Assembly (NCBI GenBank): GCA_964634815.1
Contig: CAZWMD010000005.1
Span: forward strand, 62,001-126,000
Length of the DNA stretch: 64,000 nt
Direction: 5' to 3'
Source: JALZVT01 sp964634815
GTDB lineage: Bacteria > Pseudomonadota > Gammaproteobacteria > Pseudomonadales > Azotimanducaceae
The notes beneath the pieces were generated by a model. The model worked only from the letters and a program-made list of their open reading frames with translations, was not told the origin of the DNA and made no database searches. Both the position numbers and the translations under genes were made by a program. How positions within the stretch are numbered: the first letter of the stretch is position 1; each line of letters begins with the position of its first letter. Shown piece after piece: positions 7,642-15,733 of this stretch.

Positions 7642-8897
7642 ATGAATCTGGAAACATTTAAAGCTCGAGCCCGCCGCAAGCTGGAGATGTCAAATCGACT
7701 GGCCGACACTGACGCGGAGCCAGAGTTGCCGCGAGCTCCATCAGTGAGCACCAGCCAGGCCTCCGAAACCAAGGCCTCCGAAACCAACGCCTCCGAAACC
7801 AACGCCTCCGAAACCGCAGACCCCTCCAGGCAAACGGATACCANNNNNNNNNNNNNNNNNNNNNNNNNNNNNNNNNNNNNNNNNNNNNNNNNNNNNNNNN
7901 NNNNNNNNNNNNNNNNNNNNNNNNNNNNNNNNNNNNNNNNNNNGCCTCCGAAACCAACGCCTCCGAAACCGCAGACCCCTCCAGGCAAACGGATACCAGC
8001 ACCGACAAATTTTCGGCTGCCTTATATCAGGCCAGAGAAAAAGAAATTTCCCGCAACAGTTCCGAGTCGACCCCAGCAAGCTACCAGGCCCTGACAATGA
8101 CCGGCTCACCCGAACAGAGATCAAGTGCTCGCCTGCAAGAAAATCAGATAGAAAGCATCCAGCAACGCACCCAGGCCAGCATCAACGGATTGCGCAAAGA
8201 GATGGACGCAAGCCTCAGCGACCTGAGCAAGTACATCGAACAGCTGGAAACATCCATTCTCAACAGCCAGGCTCATCAATCGGAGCCCGCAAATGAAGCC
8301 TCCTGGAGCGGGATAGTTGCGGACACCGACGCTAAACTTCAGGGACACAACGATCGGCTAGACGCACTTGAAGCACGTCTGGCAAATACGCTAACAAATT
8401 TGCGCACCGAGCTCGAAGAAGACCGCGAGTCCAATAGAGCGTTTGTTAAGACCGAGCTAGAAAAGGTCAACGCCAGAACCGATGAGTTGCTGCAAGGTAT
8501 GAGTGCACGACTGGAATCATCTATTGGCACTATAGAAACGCGCCTTAGCGAACAACTTGATAGCAAGTCTGCAGGGTTTATCGCCGACTCGGAAACCACG
8601 GTTAACAACCTGCGCACCCAGCTTAGCAATCTGATTGATGAACGGGTGCGTTCTTTCAATGAAGAACAATCCGCCGGGTTGATGGAGCTGCGGGATACTT
8701 TGTTGTCGAACACAAAAGAAATCAACTCAGCCTTGAAACTACAAACCGAGCAGCAAGATAAAACGCTAAACTCCCACCGCGAAGAGCTGGAAAGCCAATT
8801 CAATGCGGCGATTGCGGTCCTCACCAAATCAAAAGTTAGCCACAAAGATCTCAGCCAACTCCTCGCCCGATTGGCCGACAGGTTGACACAGCCCTGA
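7642..8897 (+). CDS. Coiled-coil protein with ASETN repeats, split by an assembly gap
   Basis: Unrecognised protein. The N-terminus (MNLETFKARARRKLEMSNRL) is basic and followed by 5-residue repeats of the form ASETN/ASETK (15-bp units from 7759). After the gap it continues as a long heptad-like coiled coil rich in Glu, Leu, Asn and Gln, ending at 8897; no membrane segment is visible. The left part reads in frame 1 and the right part in frame 3 only because 100 Ns were inserted. Joining the flanks at their shared 55 bases gives one open frame of 366 residues. The ATG at 7642 is chosen over an upstream GTG at 7615. It lies between the ExeA-like ATPase and the protease gene, 50 bases before the latter. 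True length depends on how many repeats the gap hides. Confidence 0.75.
7759..7818 (+). repeat. 15-bp coding repeats (ASETN)
   Basis: Four consecutive 15-bp units based on GCCTCCGAAACCAAC, starting at 7759, 7774, 7789 and 7804, encode Ala-Ser-Glu-Thr-Asn/Lys. Two more units follow the gap at 7944 and 7959. They keep the reading frame, so copy number can vary without breaking the protein. Confidence 0.9.
7844..7943. other. Assembly gap of 100 N
   Basis: Exactly 100 Ns, a scaffolding placeholder. The last 55 bases before the gap (7789-7843) are identical to the first 55 after it (7944-7998). This is the terminal overlap expected from a de Bruijn-graph assembler with a 55-base k-mer at a repeat junction. 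The real sequence is therefore either a direct merge or an unknown number of extra repeat copies. Confidence 0.95.
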
Positions 8898-8947
8898 GCT
8901 TGCTGGATAAACCTCTCTGAGCCAGAGACCTCACGAGCCACAACGCT

Positions 8948-10063
8948 ATGACTACAGGCATAAGAGCGCTGGCTCTGCTTTCGCTGATCGGGCTCTCCGT
9001 TTGGCTTGGTTATCTGCTTGGCCAGGGTAACCTCACACAGAACCTCACCGACAAAACAGCCACGTTAAATCAGAACGCCGCCGACCCACTGCAGCTTCAG
9101 CAAGCATTTGATTCCGCAGAACCTTCTCGCGATGCCATGACAATAGGCGAGCAGGTTGATTCACTAATAGAGCGCATTAACACCCTGTCGGTACAAACCC
9201 AGGATCACATTATCGATCAAGAGCGCGCAGGCCTTCTACGCGACCTTGCCTTGGGGCTTCGATCACCGTCAGCAGAGCAGTACCTTCCTGCACTGGGTTA
9301 CTACAACCGTCTTATCCCACGTGATGCAACCGCCCTGCTGCTTGAGTCAGCGTTCTACCAAGGCAGGCGCCGGTTAAGAGAAGCAATCACACCACTGCTT
9401 GCTGCAGCACAATTTCCGGAATCAAACGAACAACTACAAATCATTCAGCGCCTACAGGCTGATATTTTTAGCGACCTTTTTGATGAACACGCAGCCCTGG
9501 GTGACTGGCAGGGCTTACTTACCTACTTCGACGAACTTTTGCTGGAAGACCCCAACAACGATCGCGCCAGATTATTTATGGCCCAAGCCCAGGCCGATAG
9601 TGGTGATGCGACTTCTGCCATCAATACGCTGGATAACACGGGTACAGAAGCGGGAGTTACACAGCGCGAGATCAACGAATTTCGCGACCGTTTGGTGCGC
9701 GCAGCAGTGGCGCCGATCCGTTTTAGAAGTGAGGGCAATTCCCTCATCGCAAACGCCACGCTCAACTCCGCTCCCGTCGAACTACTGGTTGATACCGGCG
9801 CGACAAAAACCGCACTCGCGACCAGCGTATTGCGTAGCCTGGGTGCAAGACCTCTCAATGAAACTGCTCAGGTGATGACCGCAGCGGGCAGAATAACCAC
9901 GCAACTTTACGAAGTGCCTGAGCTGATTGTGGAAGACACCCCGTTTCGCGATTTGGTTGTGCTCGCACTCGACAACCCTCCCGCGAGTTGGGATGGTTTA
10001 CTCGGCATGGATCTGTTGCGCGACATGAACGTCGATCTATCGAACCAGTTGGATACGCCCTAG
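8948..10063 (+). CDS. Membrane-anchored retropepsin-like aspartic protease
   Basis: A 371-residue protein with one N-terminal membrane anchor (about residues 7-26, LALLSLIGLSVWLGYLLGQG). A helical, TPR-like middle (about 90-235) has repeated pairs such as LPALGYYNRL and LTYFDELLLEDPNNDRARL. The C-terminal aspartic protease fold has the active-site motif LLVDTGATKTAL with Asp at 282 and the matching GLLGMDLL strand near 350. This resembles bacterial clan AA proteases that act as homodimers in the periplasm. The protease domain should face the periplasm. Start is the ATG at 8948, with a weak ribosome-binding site. It is last in a three-gene run with the ATPase and coiled-coil genes. Substrate unknown. 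Confidence 0.8.
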   Translation: MTTGIRALALLSLIGLSVWLGYLLGQGNLTQNLTDKTATLNQNAADPLQLQQAFDSAEPSRDAMTIGEQVDSLIERINTLSVQTQDHIIDQERAGLLRDLALGLRSPSAEQYLPALGYYNRLIPRDATALLLESAFYQGRRRLREAITPLLAAAQFPESNEQLQIIQRLQADIFSDLFDEHAALGDWQGLLTYFDELLLEDPNNDRARLFMAQAQADSGDATSAINTLDNTGTEAGVTQREINEFRDRLVRAAVAPIRFRSEGNSLIANATLNSAPVELLVDTGATKTALATSVLRSLGARPLNETAQVMTAAGRITTQLYEVPELIVEDTPFRDLVVLALDNPPASWDGLLGMDLLRDMNVDLSNQLDTP

Positions 10064-10120
10064 AAAACCACTGACTGGGCTATACTCGGTCGGCCAAAAA
10101 GGGCTTACCGGGAGAACCGC

Positions 10121-12427
10121 ATGAGTAAGGATTCACAAGCTTCAGCACCTGCCACCAAGAACGCACGCCAGGGCGACTGGCATCAATCAGCTTGTATTCT
10201 TTGTGCGTCAAACTGCGGTATTGAAGTGCAACTCGGTGGCGCAAGCAATCGAGAAATAGTACGTACCCGCGGCGACAAGGCTCACCCAGGCAGCAAAGGC
10301 TATCTGTGTAATAAAGCGTCTCGCCTAAACCACTATCAGAACCGTGCTGATCGACTAACAGAACCAATGCGCAGAAACAGTAGTGGCGGCTACGATCCGA
10401 TTAACTGGGATACGGCTATCGCCGAGATCGCAGAAAAACTCGGCAAGATACGCGATACCCATGGTGGCGAACGAATCTTCTACTACGGAGGGGGCGGCCA
10501 GGGCAATCATCTGCCAGGCGTACACGCCCAAAGCACGTTGGCTGCTTTGGATGTCGCTTATCGCTCAAACGCCCTTGCCCAGGAAAAAACAGGGGAGTTC
10601 TGGGTCAGCGAACATATGCTCGGGGGCTGGGCGCACGGTGATTTTGAGCATGCCCAGGTTGCGGTGTTTCTCGGCAAAAACCCCTGGCAATCTCACGGCA
10701 TCGCCCAGGCCCGCGCAACGCTTAAGGAGATAGCAAAAGATCCTAACCGCACGCTTATTGTGATTGATCCTGCACGCACAGAAAGCGCAGACCTGGCTGA
10801 CATCCACCTGGCTGTAAAACCCGCGAGCGATGCCTGGTTACTCGCTGCTCTTACCGCCGTTATGGCCGAAGAAAATCTCTTTGACAACAACTTCATCAAA
10901 CAGCATATCAACGGCATGGATGATGTACTCGCCGCTCTTGCTCAGGTAGATATCGCACGCAACGCTCAGTTATGCGGGGTTTCTGAAGAACAAATTCGGT
11001 TAACCGCACGCACTATCGCCGGCGCGAGCAGCGTTGCCGTTTTTGAAGACCTCGGCGTGCAAATGAATCGTCATTCCACCTTAATAAGCTATCTGCAACG
11101 GCTGCTATGGTTGCCCACCGGCAATTTTGGTCGCAAAGGTACGCACTATTTGCCAAACACGCTTGGCAGCATGGGAAGTGGCCGCGTAAACGGTGTCTCT
11201 CCAGTCAACAAATGGCCGATTATCGGTGGGCTAATACCCTGCAACCTCATCAGTGACGAAATACTAAGCGATCACCCGGAACGTTTTCGGGCAATGATCG
11301 TTGAAGCAACAAATCCGGTGCATTCACTGGCAGAAAGCAAACGTTTCAGACAAGCCATGCGCTCGCTTGAGTGCACGGTGGTGATCGACGTTGCGATGAC
11401 CGAAACCGCAAGAGAGGCAGACTATGTTCTGCCCACCGCCACCCAATACGAGAAGGCGGAAGCGACCTTTTTCAATTTTGAGTTCCCCAACAACTACTAT
11501 CAGCTCAGGCAGCCACTGTTCGAACCACCAGCCGGCGTGCTCACAGAAGCAGAGATCCACGCTCGACTCACAGAAGCTCTTGGTGCTCTGCCGATGAATC
11601 ACGTAGCAGCACTGAAATCTGCACTCAAAAAAGGCCGAGCTGAGTTTCGTAAAGAAGTGATGGCCGGTCTGGCAGCAGAGCCACAGTTAATGGCCGTGGC
11701 GCCTGCGCTTCTATATCGAACGCTTGGCCACCATCTCGGTGAAGGGCTAGCTCCAGCTGCCCCGTTGTGGGCTGTAATACAGAAGTTCGCCATGGCCTCT
11801 GCGGATGCGGTTCGGGCCAGCTCTGATGCGTTGGCTGACGTTCCCGCAGAAGACTTGGGTGACATGCTGTTTGACGCGATTCTGTCCAGCCCACAAGGAA
11901 AGGTATTTTCCACGGAGAGCTGGGAAGACGTTTGGAAACGCGTGAAAACACCCGATGGAAAATTCCGTATCAACCAAAGCGAGATGCTCGAAGAGCTGCA
12001 GGTACTAGACACAGACGAACCCTTCAAAGGCCCGAAGGACTTTCCATTTCTCTTGTCTGCTGGCGAACGTCGCGCCTTTACTGCAAACACCATCATCCGG
12101 GATCCAGACTGGAAACGTAAGGACCGAGAAGGCGCTATTCGAATAAACCCCATAGATGCTAGACGGCTAAATCTTGGCGACGGAGCAACTGCCCGGGTAA
12201 CCACACCCACAGGTACAGCTGACGCCGTAGTTGAGATCAACGATCGCATGCAGGAAGGTCACATCGCGTTACCTAATGGCGCCGGATTGATTTATCCCGA
12301 AGACAACGCAGGCGCAGAATCAGCAGTTGGCCTTGCGCCTAACGAACTAACATCGCGCCTGGATAGAGACAGGTTCGCAGGCACACCCTGGCATAAGTCG
12401 GTACCCGCACGTCTGGAAGCAGTTTAA
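10121..12427 (+). CDS. Molybdopterin-dependent oxidoreductase (formate dehydrogenase-like)
   Basis: A 768-residue catalytic subunit of the DMSO-reductase/formate-dehydrogenase superfamily. The N-terminus carries a [4Fe-4S] motif with Cys at 25, 28, 32 and 63. The bis-MGD cofactor domains follow (DFEHAQVAVFLGKNP near 174-188, then NPVHSLAES and a C-terminal molydopterin dinucleotide-binding domain, RINPIDARRLNLGDGATARV). No twin-arginine signal is present, so it is cytoplasmic. In formate dehydrogenases the Mo-ligating Cys or Sec lies a little before the DFEHAQ strand; here that stretch (QEKTGEFWVSEHM) has no cysteine, so the substrate is unclear. No FeS or NAD subunit gene is adjacent. The ATG has a GGGAG ribosome-binding site and the stop overlaps the MscS start. 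Confidence 0.88.
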   Translation: MSKDSQASAPATKNARQGDWHQSACILCASNCGIEVQLGGASNREIVRTRGDKAHPGSKGYLCNKASRLNHYQNRADRLTEPMRRNSSGGYDPINWDTAIAEIAEKLGKIRDTHGGERIFYYGGGGQGNHLPGVHAQSTLAALDVAYRSNALAQEKTGEFWVSEHMLGGWAHGDFEHAQVAVFLGKNPWQSHGIAQARATLKEIAKDPNRTLIVIDPARTESADLADIHLAVKPASDAWLLAALTAVMAEENLFDNNFIKQHINGMDDVLAALAQVDIARNAQLCGVSEEQIRLTARTIAGASSVAVFEDLGVQMNRHSTLISYLQRLLWLPTGNFGRKGTHYLPNTLGSMGSGRVNGVSPVNKWPIIGGLIPCNLISDEILSDHPERFRAMIVEATNPVHSLAESKRFRQAMRSLECTVVIDVAMTETAREADYVLPTATQYEKAEATFFNFEFPNNYYQLRQPLFEPPAGVLTEAEIHARLTEALGALPMNHVAALKSALKKGRAEFRKEVMAGLAAEPQLMAVAPALLYRTLGHHLGEGLAPAAPLWAVIQKFAMASADAVRASSDALADVPAEDLGDMLFDAILSSPQGKVFSTESWEDVWKRVKTPDGKFRINQSEMLEELQVLDTDEPFKGPKDFPFLLSAGERRAFTANTIIRDPDWKRKDREGAIRINPIDARRLNLGDGATARVTTPTGTADAVVEINDRMQEGHIALPNGAGLIYPEDNAGAESAVGLAPNELTSRLDRDRFAGTPWHKSVPARLEAV

Positions 12428-13626
12428 TGACTGGATTGATTTTCAAATTGGCAGCCGCTCTGCCAGGCGCTGGTTCCGCTACTGGCGCAGAGTTAAAACC
12501 AGCGGCACCTGTAAGTGTGCACCCGCTGGGAGAACAGCTTCCGGAATTTGTAGATTACCTGCCTGCCGAGCTGAGACCCGCGTGGGATACCATTGCCCAG
12601 TACCCTGCCCTGCAAGCCCTAATCATCGCGCTGCTGTTCTTTGGTCTCGCGCATCTGGTAGGTGGTCTTGTGATTCGCAGCCTGTCCCGGCTTGCCAGCC
12701 GCTCGGCAACCACCCTCGACGACGACATCATCCGCTATCTGCGTAAGCCGGTGTTCTACACCATCTTTCTGTTCGGACTCATTCTCGCAACAAAAGCCTG
12801 CAATTTGCCGATGGGTGCTGATGTCGTCGTTAACACTCTACTATCGCTAATCCTGATCAACTGGATCGGGGCACTGATGAATATCGGCAGTATTGTGTTG
12901 CACGCCGTGGGCAACCAAAAGGCGCGTTTTCATATTATCGAAGAACGAACCATCCCGATTCTGGATTTACTAAACAAACTCTTCGTTCTACTGGTAGGCA
13001 GCTACATCCTCCTGTTGGTGTGGGGTATCAACCCGGTGGGCTGGCTCGCCAGCGCTGGCATCGTAGGTATCGCGTTGGGATTCGCCGCCAAAGATACGCT
13101 CGCCAATCTGTTCTCCGGCTTTTTCATACTCGCCGATGCACCTTACAAACTGGGCGACTACGTTAATCTCGACTCCGGCGAACGCGGTATGGTCACCAAT
13201 ATTGGTATGCGCAGTACTCGCCTTTTAACTCGTGATGATATTGAAATCACTCTGCCAAACGCCGTAATAGCTAACGCCAAAATTGTTAATGAATCCGGTG
13301 GTACCAACAGCCACATGCGAGTACGCCTGAACGTCGGAGCAGCCTATGGCTCTGATGTCGACCAGGTGTGCGAGGTCTTACAGAGCGTTGCAAACCAACA
13401 CAAAGATATTCTGCCAAATCCAGCGCCGCGGGTTCGCATGCGCGCCTTTGGACCTTCAAGTCTGGACTTTCAACTCATGGGTTGGATCCGCCGGCCGGAA
13501 GACCGGGGTCGGGTATTGCACGAGCTGTTGATGACTACCTATAAGGCATTCGCTGAGGCAAAGATCGAAATCCCTTACAGCAAAACAGATGTGTACATCA
13601 AAGAGATGCCAAAGGCACCGGACTAA
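12427..13626 (+). CDS. MscS-family mechanosensitive channel
   Basis: Small-conductance mechanosensitive channel of 399 residues that releases solutes on osmotic downshock. A short N-terminal region and about four or five membrane helices lead to the pore-lining helix and beta domain, seen as GIVGIALGFAAKDTLANLFSG, then LADAPYKLGDYVNLDSGERG and NIGMRSTRLLTRDDIEITLPN. The C-terminal alpha/beta cage ends in IPYSKTDVYIK. Its ATG overlaps the molybdopterin oxidoreductase stop (ATG at 12427 shares its A with TAA), so the two are co-translated although no functional link is known. The stop overlaps the convergent coq4 stop by 4 bases. Confidence 0.93.
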   Translation: MTGLIFKLAAALPGAGSATGAELKPAAPVSVHPLGEQLPEFVDYLPAELRPAWDTIAQYPALQALIIALLFFGLAHLVGGLVIRSLSRLASRSATTLDDDIIRYLRKPVFYTIFLFGLILATKACNLPMGADVVVNTLLSLILINWIGALMNIGSIVLHAVGNQKARFHIIEERTIPILDLLNKLFVLLVGSYILLLVWGINPVGWLASAGIVGIALGFAAKDTLANLFSGFFILADAPYKLGDYVNLDSGERGMVTNIGMRSTRLLTRDDIEITLPNAVIANAKIVNESGGTNSHMRVRLNVGAAYGSDVDQVCEVLQSVANQHKDILPNPAPRVRMRAFGPSSLDFQLMGWIRRPEDRGRVLHELLMTTYKAFAEAKIEIPYSKTDVYIKEMPKAPD

Positions 13627-14387
13627 GCCGTTGCCACTTCAGGCTGCCGCAAAGCCTGATACTGCACTGGTGGCCGGATACCCAGTTGCTCCCTGACCGT
13701 ATCAATTGGTTGCGCTAACAGCGCTCGCCAGTCCTGTCCCGGCAACCAGTCCGCCCGCTTGCCATCGCGGTAGGCACGCCAAACGGCAGAAAACACCTGG
13801 CGCCCATAAAATTCAGAGAGTTTTATAGAACCAACCAACGCCATCGCGCCAATACCGCGGTTGCGGGTTTGAGCATAGGTGAATGCCAACAGGCAGACCT
13901 CACCCAGCTCATCTCGATCGTAGCCAACCAGGGTGTGCCATAAATCATGCTGATCACGCAGACGATCGCTATACAGCTTGTGGTCTGCGCTTTCGAAAAC
14001 TTCCTCACCGGCAGCGGAGGTTTGCTCACTGGCTTCAACCAGGCCGTCCGCCGTGATGTTGCCTGCGCGAATAAAGCCAAGATAAGCGTCTGCCAAACTA
14101 CCCTGGGGATACTCACTTAGGCGCTTTTGATCCAGTAGCGAATCGAGCAAGTTTTCGCGATTGGCAAGAACCCGCTGACCCAGGGGCAGACTCTTAAATC
14201 GAGCAAGGCCCGCACCCACGGAATTACCCGCCAGCGCTCGTATAACCACAAACACCTGTTCGGTTTGTTGTGGATCGTTAATCAGGCGCTTCAATGCCCG
14301 CAGTGCCACCAGTGGCTGCATGCGGGCTCGAGGTCCGTAGACCACTGGAGCAGATGATTCGTTGGATTGAAGAGCGACTCGAGTCAT
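13623..14387 (-). CDS. Coq4-family ubiquinone biosynthesis protein
   Basis: COQ4-like protein, in eukaryotes an organiser of the coenzyme Q synthesis complex and recently tied to C1 oxidative decarboxylation of the ring. The diagnostic HDxxH(x11)E metal motif is intact (HDLWHTLVGYDRDELGE), followed by LAFTYAQTRNRGIGAMALVG. I choose the ATG at 14387 (254 residues), which has a GGGG ribosome-binding stretch, over a TTG at 14411. Coq4 is uncommon among gammaproteobacteria. It is divergent from a TetR regulator across a short region with an inverted repeat, which suggests control by that regulator. Confidence 0.88.
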   Translation of the reverse strand: MTRVALQSNESSAPVVYGPRARMQPLVALRALKRLINDPQQTEQVFVVIRALAGNSVGAGLARFKSLPLGQRVLANRENLLDSLLDQKRLSEYPQGSLADAYLGFIRAGNITADGLVEASEQTSAAGEEVFESADHKLYSDRLRDQHDLWHTLVGYDRDELGEVCLLAFTYAQTRNRGIGAMALVGSIKLSEFYGRQVFSAVWRAYRDGKRADWLPGQDWRALLAQPIDTVREQLGIRPPVQYQALRQPEVATA

Positions 14388-14403
14388 AGGGGCATCCCCG
14401 GCA

Positions 14404-14455
14404 ATTGACAATGATGTTAATAATGAATGATATCGCTATCTACATTGGTGTCAAT
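14404..14455. promoter_or_regulatory. Candidate operator between coq4 and tetR
   Basis: The divergent spacer holds an inverted repeat ATTGACA (14404-14410) / TGTCAAT (14449-14455), with AT-rich sequence (TTAATAATGAATGATAT) between the arms. A TetR repressor binding here could control both coq4 and itself. The wide spacing between arms is unusual for one TetR dimer site. Confidence 0.4.
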
Positions 14456-14476
14456 AAGGAATTAGTGGGATAGTTC

Positions 14477-15118
14477 GTGTTTTCAAGGTGCCCAAGCCCG
14501 CAAGTGACAGCCGACCCCAAGATTCCAAAGGTAGCCGCCAAAACCACACGTATTCGCCGCAGCCCCGAAGAGGCCCGAGCCGTCATTCTGGATGCCGCGG
14601 AACAGCGCCTTGAGCGGCTGGGTCTCGATGGACTGAACGTAGTTGGCGTGGCCAAGGAGGCCGGCCTGTCCCACGCCAACGTCATCCACCACTTTGGCAA
14701 TACGGCTGGCATGCGACAGGCGCTGGACGATCGGATGGTCGAGGCGTTGCTTGCTGACCTGGTGCACGCCCTAAAGAGCAAAACCGAGCCCCAGGAGATA
14801 TTGGCTGCGGTGTTCCACGCCATGACAGGCAAGGGTCACGCCAAACTGCTGGCCTGGCGGGCGCTAAACGAAAACGAGGCCGAAACACCGGAACCCGCCG
14901 TGCAACGGCTGTTCTCAGAGCTGATTCGTCAAACTGGAGAACGCTTCAACAAACCCGACCAGGCACAGCTTAGAAACTGTTTGTTATTGATCATTACCTC
15001 AGCAATTGGCCTGGGAATATCAGGCTCAGCGCTACCCAGCTTGCTGGGGGTCGAGAAGATCGATAACCATGAGTTTGCGAACTGGCTCAGCGAGATTTTA
15101 CTGGCCGAGCCCGAATAG
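14477..15118 (+). CDS. TetR-family transcriptional regulator
   Basis: A 213-residue regulator. Residues 30-80 are the TetR helix-turn-helix domain (ARAVILDAAEQRLERLGLDGL, then VAKEAGLSHANVIHHFGNTAGM), where the HHF of the recognition helix is typical. The C-terminal ligand-binding half is helical and not assignable to a ligand. The GTG at 14477 has a GTGGGA ribosome-binding site; a GTG at 14504 would remove nine residues. Divergent from coq4, its likely target. Confidence 0.9.
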   Translation: MFSRCPSPQVTADPKIPKVAAKTTRIRRSPEEARAVILDAAEQRLERLGLDGLNVVGVAKEAGLSHANVIHHFGNTAGMRQALDDRMVEALLADLVHALKSKTEPQEILAAVFHAMTGKGHAKLLAWRALNENEAETPEPAVQRLFSELIRQTGERFNKPDQAQLRNCLLLIITSAIGLGISGSALPSLLGVEKIDNHEFANWLSEILLAEPE

Positions 15119-15155
15119 GGTTTGGGGCCAGATCATCATCTGAAAGCGCAGCGCA

Positions 15156-15623
15156 TTACTTGTTGTAGTTTTGATTGAGCTGCTGAAGCAACTCATCCAT
15201 ATCTTCCTGACGACCATTCATAGCCTGGGCCGCGCGTTTTGTTGCCCCCATCAGTTCAGGGGCCGCGCGGTAAGCATCGGTTAATGAGTTGGGCATTTTG
15301 AAATCTACAGGATCGCTAGCGCCTGCCTGGGACACAACTTCTGACATGTTCCACTCAGAGCCCATGGAGTTGGTTCGCGCGCCGTCGACCGCCAGTCTGG
15401 CCGCTACCGCCTGTTCCGGCGCTCGTTCGCCAAATTGCCAAACGCCGTGTTCATCTTGCCAGCGGTACATCTCCAGAGGTTCCTCTGGAACTATCTGAGT
15501 CACCGACTCACCCACCATCTTGTCGATGGTCATAATCGGCTCGCCACCAGGTCCTTTCATGAAGAACGGCAGCGCCAACGCGCCCAGCAGCATCAGAACC
15601 ATCATTACGTAGAACAATTTCAT
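15156..15623 (-). CDS. DUF4124-type small envelope protein
   Basis: A 155-residue protein with an N-terminal hydrophobic segment (FYVMMVLMLLGALALPFFM) acting as signal or anchor. A short DUF4124-like unit follows (MYRWQDEHGVWQFGERAPEQA), a tryptophan-rich beta module found in many exported proteobacterial proteins of unknown role. The remainder is helical and ends in QLLQQLNQNYNK. Convergent with tetR and downstream of the aldehyde dehydrogenase on the same strand, 110 bases away across two hairpins. Confidence 0.7.
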   Translation of the reverse strand: MKLFYVMMVLMLLGALALPFFMKGPGGEPIMTIDKMVGESVTQIVPEEPLEMYRWQDEHGVWQFGERAPEQAVAARLAVDGARTNSMGSEWNMSEVVSQAGASDPVDFKMPNSLTDAYRAAPELMGATKRAAQAMNGRQEDMDELLQQLNQNYNK

Positions 15624-15700
15624 TGGCCTACTCTACCCGGCCAGAGCCCCAGATTCCGGGGCCCTGCACCAACGCAAACACCAACTGGCGCACAGTTTTC

Positions 15701-15723
15701 GAGAGTTTCGTCCAACAACTCTC
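15701..15723 (-). terminator. Hairpin after the aldehyde dehydrogenase gene
   Basis: A 7-bp inverted repeat (GAGAGTT / AACTCTC, 9-nt loop) lies 11 bases past the stop at 15734. A second stem (GCCCC / GGGGC, 15646-15662) follows. Neither has a strong U-run. Confidence 0.35.
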
Positions 15724-15733
15724 AGCTCCGCGA

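Noticed and set aside
7759..7973. Possible CRISPR array
   Set aside because: Units are 15 bp, contiguous, without unique spacers and in a coding frame.
7615..8094. A separate proline-rich protein read through the N gap
   Set aside because: The frame after the gap is only open because 100 arbitrary Ns shift it. The other frame continues the ASETN repeats straight into the coiled-coil gene, so this is one gene.
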